This document shows positions 1-5,815 of a stretch of 5,908 bases of DNA, in pieces. The number at the start of each line of letters is the position of its first letter. Position 1 is the first letter of the stretch. Location of the stretch: positions 1 through 5,908 of the forward strand of contig CAMFSB010000113.1 in the NCBI GenBank assembly GCA_945982465.1. Direction: 5' to 3'. This stretch comes from an uncultured Faecalibacterium sp. Its GTDB lineage: Bacteria; Bacillota; Clostridia; Oscillospirales; Ruminococcaceae. The notes beneath the pieces were generated by a model. That model was not told where the DNA came from. It did not search any database and was given only the letters and a program-made list of their open reading frames with translations. The position numbers and the translations under genes were made by a program.

Positions 1-123
1 GTCTGTACCACGGCGGATCTGTTCGTCGGCCAGCCGTTCAAATTCATCGTAATTTACGCTGCCGTCCGGGTTCATGGGGGTGATCAGTGCCGTGCCGGAG
101 CCGGTGAATACAGGTCTTTTCAT
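1..123 (-). CDS. dapA: 4-hydroxy-tetrahydrodipicolinate synthase, N-terminal part (runs off the left edge)
   Basis: The first 41 codons of a gene that leaves the window at base 1. DapA condenses pyruvate with aspartate semialdehyde, the first committed step to diaminopimelate and lysine, in the cytoplasm. Reading from ATG at 123-121, the protein begins MKRPVFTGSGTALITPMNPD and continues with a VNYDEFERLADEQI-type helix ending GTD. The TALITP stretch (residues 11-16) and the following Asp-Gly before the first helix are the typical N-terminus of this TIM-barrel aldolase family. The Schiff-base lysine and other catalytic residues lie outside the window. The start is supported by an AAAGGAG ribosome binding site about 10 bases upstream (around 133-139). 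It follows asd on the same strand, and Asd makes its substrate, but a strong terminator (159-196) lies between the two. Family identity is confident; completeness cannot be judged. Confidence 0.88.
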   Translation of the reverse strand, partial: MKRPVFTGSGTALITPMNPDGSVNYDEFERLADEQIRRGTD

Positions 124-158
124 GGATGGTATGCTCCTTTCCCGATCAAAAACAAAAT

Positions 159-196
159 AAAAACCGGTTTGACGCTTTTACATCAAACCGGTTTTT
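159..196 (-). terminator. Intrinsic terminator after asd, before dapA
   Basis: A perfect 12-bp inverted repeat (161-172 with 183-194, arm AAACCGGTTTGA) encloses a 10-base loop; A-T pairs at 159-160/195-196 extend it to 14 bp. On the minus strand it is followed by a T-rich tract (TTTTTATTTTG), as expected of a Rho-independent terminator for asd, which ends 21 bases upstream. The plus-strand side also has a run of six T, so it could work both ways. It lies only about 35 bases ahead of the dapA start, so it may act as a partial terminator or attenuator inside an asd-dapA transcription unit. Confidence 0.85.
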
Positions 197-216
197 TACA
201 GAGAAAAGGGGGAGAG

Positions 217-1299
217 TTAGTCGAGGTAACCCTTTACTGCCAGCAGCTCCGCCAGCAGCACGCCGCCGCCGGCAGCGCCGCGCAGCGTGTTGTGGCTCAT
301 GCAGGTGAACTTGTAATCAAACAGGATATCCTCGCGCAGGCGGCCGATGGACACCGCCATGCCGTTTTCCAGCATGCGGTCCAGCTTGGGCTGCGGGCGG
401 TCGGGCTGATCAAAATAGTGCAAAAACTGCTTGGGCGCGCTGGGCAGCTCCATCTCCTGCGCCGGGCCGCGGAAGTTCTGCCATGCCTCAATCATCTGCT
501 CCTTGGTGGGCTTTTTCTCAAAGCTGGCGAACACGGCAGCCGTGTGGCCGTCCGATACCGGCACGCGGTAGCACTGGGCGGTGATCAGCGGCGCTTCGGC
601 GCACACAATCTGGTCGCCGTCAATGTGGCCCCACAGCTTCAGCGGCTCCTTTTCGCTCTTTTCTTCCTCGCCGCCGATGTAGGGGATCACATTATCCAGG
701 ATCTCAGGCATCCGGTCAAAGGTTTTGCCCGCGCCCGAGATGGCCTGGTAGGTACACACCAGCACCTTGCTGACGCCGAAATCCTTCATCAGCGGATGCA
801 GGGCGGGCACATAGCTTTGCAGGCTGCAGTTCGACTTTACCGCCACAAAGCCGCGCTTGGTGCCCAGGCGACGGCGCTGGGCGGCAATGATCTCCACATG
901 ATCGGCGTTGATCTAAGGCACGACCATCGGCACCTCCGGCGTAAAGCGGTGCGCGCTGTTGTTGGAGACCACCGGGCATTCTGCCTTGGCGTAGGCTTCC
1001 TCCAGCGCACGGATCTCCTCTTTTTTCATGTTCACCGCGCAGAAAACAAAATCCACCTGCGAGGCCACCTGCTCCACATCGGCGGCGTCAAGAACCACCA
1101 GCTTCTTGACGCTTTCCGGCATGGGGGTAGACATGGCCCAGCGGCTGCCAACGGCTTCTTCGTAGGTTTTGCCGGCGCTGCGGCCCGAAGCGGCCACCGC
1201 CGTCAGACGGAACCAGGGATGCTGTTCCAGCAACGTCACAAAGCGCTGGCCCACCATGCCGGTCGCGCCTACCACGCCTACCTTGTATTGTTCTTTCAT
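217..1299 (-). pseudogene. asd: Aspartate-semialdehyde dehydrogenase interrupted by an in-frame amber codon
   Basis: Asd reduces aspartyl phosphate to aspartate semialdehyde with NADPH, the branch point to lysine/diaminopimelate, threonine and methionine. The reading frame from ATG 1299-1297 to TAA 219-217 would give 360 residues, normal for the family, but codon 129 (913-915) is TAG. Nothing else is broken: both halves are in the same frame. Residues 7-20 form the NADP-binding Rossmann start with GATGMVG at 11-17; SNNSAHR follows near 115-121; the catalytic Cys is in SNCS (C158); RVPVSDGHTA carries the catalytic His (about H252). The motif set resembles the fungal/archaeal-like branch common in Clostridia rather than the E. 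coli type. The stop replaces the residue after MVVP where the family usually has Glu (VIPEVN-type motif), so a GAG-to-TAG change (base 915) is the simplest account. No strong Shine-Dalgarno precedes the ATG, only GGGGCG. The truncated 128-residue product would lack the catalytic Cys. This may be a true mutation, a suppressed codon or a sequence error; the annotation as interrupted reflects only what is printed. Confidence 0.85.
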
Positions 1300-1330
1300 A
1301 AATAACGCCCCATTTCTTTTGTTCGGAAAC

Positions 1331-1349
1331 GGCCTGCCCCTCTAAGGCC
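1331..1349 (-). other. Small hairpin in the asd leader
   Basis: GGCCT (1331-1335) and AGGCC (1345-1349) form a 5-bp stem with a 9-base loop in the asd leader, about 30 bases ahead of the asd ATG. No U-tract follows, so it is not a terminator. I recognise no riboswitch here. Confidence 0.25.
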
Positions 1350-1358
1350 AACATCCGC

Positions 1359-1387
1359 TTGCAAACTTACACACGATGCAATATAAT
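1359..1387 (+). promoter_or_regulatory. Sigma-A type promoter for queA
   Basis: TTGCAA at 1359-1364 and a perfect TATAAT at 1382-1387 are separated by exactly 17 bases. The predicted start of transcription is near 1394, giving a leader of about 75 bases before queA. The -10 box overlaps the proposed divergent asd promoter. Confidence 0.8.
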
Positions 1388-1412
1388 AGTAAAAGTTTAC
1401 GTGTATCGTTAA
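1383..1412 (-). promoter_or_regulatory. Possible divergent promoter for asd
   Basis: On the minus strand TTAACG (plus coordinates 1412-1407) and TATTAT (1388-1383) are 18 bases apart, with a predicted start near 1376 and a leader of about 77 bases to the asd ATG. The -10 matches five of six consensus bases and the -35 four of six. Its -10 box shares bases with the plus-strand queA promoter, so the two polymerases could not occupy the region together. This is a motif reading only. Confidence 0.45.
1389..1400. promoter_or_regulatory. GTAAANNTTTAC palindrome, possible operator
   Basis: A perfect inverted repeat with 5-base arms (GTAAA at 1389-1393, TTTAC at 1396-1400) and a 2-base centre. It lies just after the queA -10 box, at its expected transcription start, and inside the spacer of the proposed asd promoter. 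That is a good position for a repressor acting on both directions. A 12-base AT-rich palindrome can arise by chance, and I cannot name a cognate regulator. Confidence 0.25.
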
Positions 1413-1468
1413 TATTAGCATTTCAGCCAAAATCTGTCAATGTGTGAAAAGAAAAGGAACCCCGTTTT

Positions 1469-2497
1469 ATGCTGAAAAAAGAGTTTTGGTACGACCTGCC
1501 GAAAGAGCAGATTGCGCAGCAGCCCGCCGACCCGCGGGACGCCGCGCGCCTGATGGTGCTGCACCGGGGCAGCGACGCCGTTGAACACCATATCTTCCGT
1601 GAACTGCCCGACTTTTTGCAGCCCGGTGATCTTTTGGTCGTCAACAATTCCAAGGTGCTGCCGGCACGCATCATCGGCACAAAGCAGCCCACGGGCGCTG
1701 TGTGCGAGCTGCTGCTGCTGCGCCAGGTAAAAGGAGATCAGTGGGAATGCCTGGCAAAGCCCGGCAAACGGATGCAGCCGGGGACGGTCGTTTCGTTCGG
1801 CGACGGCAGCCTGACCGCCGTGGTGGACGAGACCGAACCGGACGGCAATAAGCTGGTGACGTTCTCCTATGATACGGAAACGCTGTACGAAAAGCTGGAC
1901 GCCTTTGGAAAAATGCCGCTGCCGCCCTATATCACCCGGCAGCTGGAGGATCAAAGCCAGTACCAAACGGTCTATGCCAAGGAGCTGGGCAGCGCCGCGG
2001 CGCCTACGGCCGGGCTCCATTTTACGCCGGAGCTGATGGATATCATCCGCGCAAAAGGTGTGGGCATCGCCGAGGTCACACTGCATGTGGGTCTGGGGAC
2101 GTTCCGCCCGGTCAAAGAGGATGAGATCACCGATCACCAGATGCACAGCGAATGGTACAGCGTCCCCCAGCAAACGGCAGATCAGATCCATGCCGCCCAT
2201 GCCGCGGGGCACCGGGTCATTGCGGTGGGCACTACCAGCTGCCGCACGCTGGAGGCTGTGGCCGCCCAGTACGGCGAGATCCGGGCCTGCAGCGGCAATA
2301 CCGATATTTTCCTGTACCCGGGCGTGCCGTTCCGCTGCATCGACGGCCTGATCACCAATTTCCATCTGCCGGAAAGCACGCTGATCATGCTGGTCTCCGC
2401 TTTTTACGGGTACGAAAAAACCATGGCCGCGTATAAGACAGCGGTAGCGGAGCATTACCGCTTTTTCAGCTTCGGCGACGCCATGCTGATCGTGTAA
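1469..2497 (+). CDS. queA: S-adenosylmethionine:tRNA ribosyltransferase-isomerase
   Basis: QueA transfers and isomerises the ribosyl group of S-adenosylmethionine onto preQ1 already inserted at position 34 of GUN-anticodon tRNAs, forming epoxyqueuosine. The 342-residue product has full family length and the characteristic motifs in order: YDLPKEQIAQQPADPRDAAR at 8-27, the NNSKVLPARI segment at 59-68, GKMPLPPYI at 147-155, YQTVYAKELGSAAAPTAGLHF at 165-185, VTLHVGLGTFRPV at 203-215, MHSEW at 225-229, VGTTSCRTLE at 253-262, and ITNFHLPESTLIMLVSAFYG at 295-314. The ATG at 1469 follows AAAGGAAC about 10 bases upstream. It is driven by the promoter at 1359-1387 and followed after 118 bases by tgt, the enzyme acting just before it in the pathway; no convincing terminator separates them, so co-transcription is likely. 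No lesion is visible. Confidence 0.97.
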   Translation: MLKKEFWYDLPKEQIAQQPADPRDAARLMVLHRGSDAVEHHIFRELPDFLQPGDLLVVNNSKVLPARIIGTKQPTGAVCELLLLRQVKGDQWECLAKPGKRMQPGTVVSFGDGSLTAVVDETEPDGNKLVTFSYDTETLYEKLDAFGKMPLPPYITRQLEDQSQYQTVYAKELGSAAAPTAGLHFTPELMDIIRAKGVGIAEVTLHVGLGTFRPVKEDEITDHQMHSEWYSVPQQTADQIHAAHAAGHRVIAVGTTSCRTLEAVAAQYGEIRACSGNTDIFLYPGVPFRCIDGLITNFHLPESTLIMLVSAFYGYEKTMAAYKTAVAEHYRFFSFGDAMLIV

Positions 2498-2506
2498 AGC
2501 GGCTTT

Positions 2507-2564
2507 GCGCATCTTTTTTATTGTATGCGCCCGGCCGTTTTGTATGCCTCACCGGAGCAGGTGA
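2507..2564 (+). other. Two weak hairpins in the queA-tgt spacer
   Basis: GCGCAT (2507-2512) can pair with ATGCGC (2525-2530) around a 12-base T-rich loop, and TCACC (2549-2553) with GGTGA (2560-2564) around a 6-base loop. The run of six T falls inside the first loop rather than after a stem, so this is not a normal terminator. I see no promoter in the spacer. The function, if any, is unknown. Confidence 0.3.
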
Positions 2565-2579
2565 TGTGCACAACGCAAG

Positions 2580-2600
2580 TCCGCGCCTGTTCTGCGCGGA
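2580..2600 (+). other. GC-rich hairpin immediately before the tgt ribosome binding site
   Basis: TCCGCGC (2580-2586) and GCGCGGA (2594-2600) form a perfect 7-bp stem with a 7-base loop. The next bases are the AGAAAGGAAA Shine-Dalgarno of tgt (2601-2610). No U-tract follows, so it is not a terminator; it could protect a processed 5' end or influence tgt translation. That role is inferred from position. Confidence 0.5.
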
Positions 2601-2615
2601 AGAAAGGAAACAATT

Positions 2616-3761
<1,146 letters not shown>

Positions 3762-3771
3762 TACTTTTTTC

Positions 3772-3800
3772 TTGCATATTCGTACACGAAACAGTATAAT
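3772..3800 (+). promoter_or_regulatory. Sigma-A type promoter for yajC
   Basis: TTGCAT (3772-3777) and a perfect TATAAT (3795-3800) with a 17-base spacer begin 10 bases after the tgt stop. Transcription should start near 3807, about 24 bases before the yajC ATG. yajC is therefore likely expressed independently of queA-tgt. The spacer contains ACACGA at the same distance from the -10 box as in the queA promoter. Confidence 0.8.
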
Positions 3801-3830
3801 AAGGATATCTATTTGAGAGGAGATTTCTGC

Positions 3831-4175
3831 ATGTTTCTTTCTACACCAACTGAAGGTTATCTGAGCCTTGGTATTACCATGGTCATCATGCTGGCTCTGC
3901 TTTATTTTATGATCTATCGCCCGCAGAAAAAGCAGGAGAAAAAGGACGCCGCAATGCGTTCGAGCCTGGAGATCGGCGATAAGGTCACGACAATCGGCGG
4001 TGTCATCGGTCGCGTTGTGGCGATCGCTGATGACTCGATCCTGCTGGAGACCGGCAAAGACCGCGTGAAGATCCGCTTTACCAAGAGCGCGATCGGCGCG
4101 GTCGAAAAACTGAACATGGAGGACGCTTCCAAAAAGGATGCGCCTGCCGCCAAAAAGGACGCTGCCAAGAAGTAA
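3831..4175 (+). CDS. yajC: Preprotein translocase subunit YajC
   Basis: YajC is a small single-span membrane protein that joins SecDF in the accessory complex of the Sec translocase. The 114-residue product has a short exported N-terminus, one transmembrane helix (about residues 11-29) and the hallmark YRPQKKQEKK at 29-38 directly after it, followed by the family's EIGDKVTTIGGVIGRV block (47-62) in the cytoplasmic domain. The C-terminus is a charged tail of repeated KKDA/KKDAA units from about residue 101. The start at ATG 3831 is chosen over an in-frame TTG at 3813 because GAGAGGAGA (3815-3823) lies at the right distance and the family begins close to the membrane helix. It has its own promoter and a strong terminator. 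secDF is not in the window; in B. subtilis the same queA-tgt-yajC order occurs without secDF directly behind it. Confidence 0.95.
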   Translation: MFLSTPTEGYLSLGITMVIMLALLYFMIYRPQKKQEKKDAAMRSSLEIGDKVTTIGGVIGRVVAIADDSILLETGKDRVKIRFTKSAIGAVEKLNMEDASKKDAPAAKKDAAKK

Positions 4176-4193
4176 CCTTTTGTTGTCCACATG

Positions 4194-4240
4194 AAAAAAC
4201 GCCTCCCCGCATACATTGGTTAGTGGGGAGGCGTTTTATT
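4194..4240 (+). terminator. Intrinsic terminator of yajC, overlapping the next gene's ribosome binding site
   Basis: AAAACGCCTCCCC (4196-4208) pairs perfectly with GGGGAGGCGTTTT (4225-4237); two inner pairs (one G-T) extend the stem to 15 bp with a 12-base loop. T-rich sequence follows on the plus strand and a T-run also follows on the minus strand, so it could stop transcription both ways. The 3' arm contains GGGGAGG, at Shine-Dalgarno spacing from the ATG at 4242. Confidence 0.88.
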
Positions 4241-4241
4241 T

Positions 4242-4655
4242 ATGGCTGCACAAACAAAAAGCAACATTCGTCGTACATTTTCGGTTGGACAGGTTCTGCT
4301 TTGCACACTGGCAGGGCTTGGCGTTATGATGCTGTTCATCTGCCTGTTTGCCGCCTTGCTGGTCAGGCGCAGCCTGCCGCAAACACTGCTTGCGCCGTTT
4401 TCCACAATAGCGGCCTGCCTGGGGTGTTTTTCGGCCGCCTGGCTGCTTGCGCGGCTGCGCGGTGAAAACGGGCTGCTGTGCGGCGCGATCATATTTGCCG
4501 CTGGCTTTTTGCTGCTGTGCGGCTGGTCCTGGATCAACGGCAGCCAAAGCATCGAGGGTTTTGCGCTGGTGCGTACACTGCTGCTGCTGGCCAGCAGCAG
4601 CGCAGGGGGATACCTGGGCATGCTTTGGGCGGAAGGCCATCCACACCGCCGCTGA
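4242..4655 (+). CDS. Four-helix membrane protein, TIGR04086 / YrzE-like family
   Basis: A 137-residue hydrophobic protein with four predicted membrane spans (about 15-41, 49-70, 77-97 and 108-129), a basic N-terminus and a short His/Arg-rich tail. The layout, the RGENGLLCGAIIF segment before helix 3 and the small-residue SSSAGGYLGML in helix 4 fit the TIGR04086 (DUF3792) family of Firmicutes, whose function is unknown to me. Its position just after yajC matches B. subtilis, where yrzE follows the yajC homologue yrbF downstream of queA and tgt; this synteny is the main support for the family call. ATG 4242 is preceded at 10 bases by GGAGG (4227-4231), which lies inside the yajC terminator. I see no separate promoter, so it is probably expressed by read-through of yajC transcripts. 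Family assignment is from recall, not a search. Confidence 0.75.
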   Translation: MAAQTKSNIRRTFSVGQVLLCTLAGLGVMMLFICLFAALLVRRSLPQTLLAPFSTIAACLGCFSAAWLLARLRGENGLLCGAIIFAAGFLLLCGWSWINGSQSIEGFALVRTLLLLASSSAGGYLGMLWAEGHPHRR

Positions 4656-4708
4656 AATATGTACAGTATAAATGCTTGTCGGTCGATTTGCGGGAGGATC
4701 CCGTGTTT

Positions 4709-4748
4709 GCCGGCGTTTGCTGCAATGGACAGTTCTGCAATAGCCGGC
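4709..4748 (+). promoter_or_regulatory. Possible anti-terminator pairing upstream of the 4742-4777 terminator
   Basis: GCCGGC at 4709-4714 is self-complementary and can pair with the GCCGGC at 4743-4748, which is also the 5' arm of the terminator. TGCA at 4721-4724 and 4736-4739 could add four inner pairs. The two structures are mutually exclusive, an arrangement seen in attenuators. Palindromic hexamers pair with any copy, so this may be coincidence. Confidence 0.25.
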
Positions 4749-4777
4749 TCGTTTTAAAAAAGCGTGCCGGCTGTTTT
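4742..4777 (+). terminator. Intrinsic terminator after the TIGR04086 gene
   Basis: AGCCGGC (4742-4748) pairs with GCCGGCT (4766-4772); after a T-T mismatch the inner arms CGTTTT and AAAGCG add six pairs (one G-T) around a 3-base loop. GTTTTAT follows. It lies 86 bases after the TIGR04086 stop and about 75 bases before the spoIIM-like gene. The T-tract is short, so termination may be partial. Confidence 0.65.
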
Positions 4778-4852
4778 ATCAAACCATAAAAATAGCCGGG
4801 CATACCATCGCCGGGCGGCGCATACAGTGTGGTAAAAAAGGAGGACAAGCGG

Positions 4853-5741
4853 ATGTGGGTATATCCAACCAACCGGCCTCAACCGGGGGCAGAACCGGAT
4901 CAAACAAAGCCAGAGCCGCACGGCGCAAGCCGCATTGCTGCGGAGCTGCGCTTTTCTGATGGGACGCGCGCCAGGCATGATCGGCCCGCCCCCGGGCGCG
5001 ACGGTCAGACAGCGGCGCCCGAGGCAGGCACGGCTGCGCAGAACACGATCCTTTTCCCGGGCAGGGATTCCCAACCGCAGGCAAATGGCCCGGCCGCCGA
5101 TCATACAGCTGCCGCGCCGGCGCACAGCCGGGCAGCGGCCGCGGTGCCGCGCAGACAAAATGCGCGCTCAACCAGCAAAGCCGGCCTGCCGTTTGCACTG
5201 CTGTATGCCGCCGGCCTTTTGCTGGGCGGCGCACTGTACGGATGGTGCGGCCAGAAAGAACTGCTGTTCCTGCAAACGTATCTGAATCTGCTGAAAAGTT
5301 CCTATCTCGCAGCACCACCGTTTAATCTGTTCGTGATGCTGTTTGCCTGCGCAGCTATTGCGGTCACACTGGCATTGATCTTCAGCCTTTGCGCCTTTGG
5401 TGTGCCGCTGCTGTTTTTGTTCGTGACGGTAAGCGGGATCGGTACGGGACTGGCCGCAGCAGGTCTGTTTGCGCAAAATGCGTGGAAAGGGATTTTGCTT
5501 TATGCTGTACTTATGGGCGTTTATAACGCGGTTGTCGGCTGCTGCATCTGCATCCTCAGCAGGCCGGGCGCGGCGGTTGCAATGGGGCTTTTTGCTGCGG
5601 TCTTGAACCCGCAGCGCAGTGCCTGTGCACTGGGCGATCGGCATATTTCGCGGCTGCGGCTGCCTATTGATGCTTCTGGCCCCGCTGTGCGGTCTGTGTG
5701 CTGCGTTTTCCGGATTTGCCGGGAAGATCGTGCCCATATAA
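4853..5741 (+). pseudogene. SpoIIM-like membrane protein, 3' end frameshifted
   Basis: The gene starts at ATG 4853, eight bases after a perfect AAGGAGG (4838-4844), so the in-frame start at 4829 is not used. Residues 1-110 are rich in Pro, Ala, Arg and Gln and look disordered. The rest is a membrane domain: a helix with GLLLGGALYG (121-130), a loop with QTYLNLL, then FNLFVMLFACAAIAVTLALI, FGVPLLFLFVTVSGIGTGLAAAGLF (182-205) and WKGILLYAVLMGVYNAVV. This order resembles stage II sporulation protein M (SpoIIM/DUF95), whose helices carry G-PL--------G--G-- and W-G-LL motifs. After residue 251 (about 5605) the frame becomes Arg-rich and unlike a membrane protein, running on to 5842 across a terminator. 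Another frame reads EPAAQCLCTGRSAYFAAAAAY at 5605-5667, then a third reads LLMLLAPLCGLCAAFSGFAG and stops at TAA 5739-5741. Two single-base losses would restore a protein of about 296 residues. SpoIIM supports forespore engulfment in sporulating relatives; the family call is moderate. Confidence 0.6.
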
Positions 5742-5749
5742 AAGCCATC

Positions 5750-5815
5750 AAAAACAGATTCAGCGGCGTTTCCGCTTTGGGGAATCCGAAGCGGGCGCTG
5801 CCGGGTCTGTTTTTT
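5750..5815 (+). terminator. Large intrinsic terminator after the spoIIM-like gene
   Basis: AAAAACAGA (5750-5758) pairs with TCTGTTTTT (5806-5814); inside, CAGCG (5761-5765) pairs with CGCTG (5796-5800) and CCGCTT (5772-5777) with AAGCGG (5789-5794). A run of six T ends the structure at 5815. It begins eight bases after the TAA at 5739-5741, which supports that stop as the ancestral end of the gene. Confidence 0.75.

Noticed and set aside
913..915. Genome-wide reassignment of UAG as the explanation of the asd stop
   Set aside because: One codon in one gene is not evidence for a changed code, and UAG recoding is not known to me in this bacterial group; kept only as a testable alternative.
169..1305. 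Long plus-strand open frame over asd
   Set aside because: It lies antisense to asd, lacks a suitable ribosome binding site, and its His/Arg/Leu-rich composition is a frame shadow of a GC-rich gene. The minus-strand protein has clear family motifs.
1300..1376. Lysine riboswitch or T-box in the asd leader
   Set aside because: The leader is only about 77 bases, far too short for a lysine riboswitch, and no T-box consensus is visible.
1415..2512. Long minus-strand open frame opposite queA
   Set aside because: Antisense to a gene with full QueA motifs; composition is typical of shadow frames in GC-rich DNA.
2498..2615. preQ1 riboswitch before tgt
   Set aside because: I looked for the short stem with a C-rich loop and A-rich tail near the SD and did not find it; the hairpin present is a simple perfect stem.
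3813..3830. Earlier TTG start for yajC
   Set aside because: It overlaps the Shine-Dalgarno GAGAGGAGA itself; ATG 3831 has the right spacing and gives a normal YajC N-terminus.
4644..4672. Promoter based on TATAAA at 4667-4672
   Set aside because: No acceptable -35 box lies 16-18 bases upstream, so the AT-rich hexamer alone is not enough.
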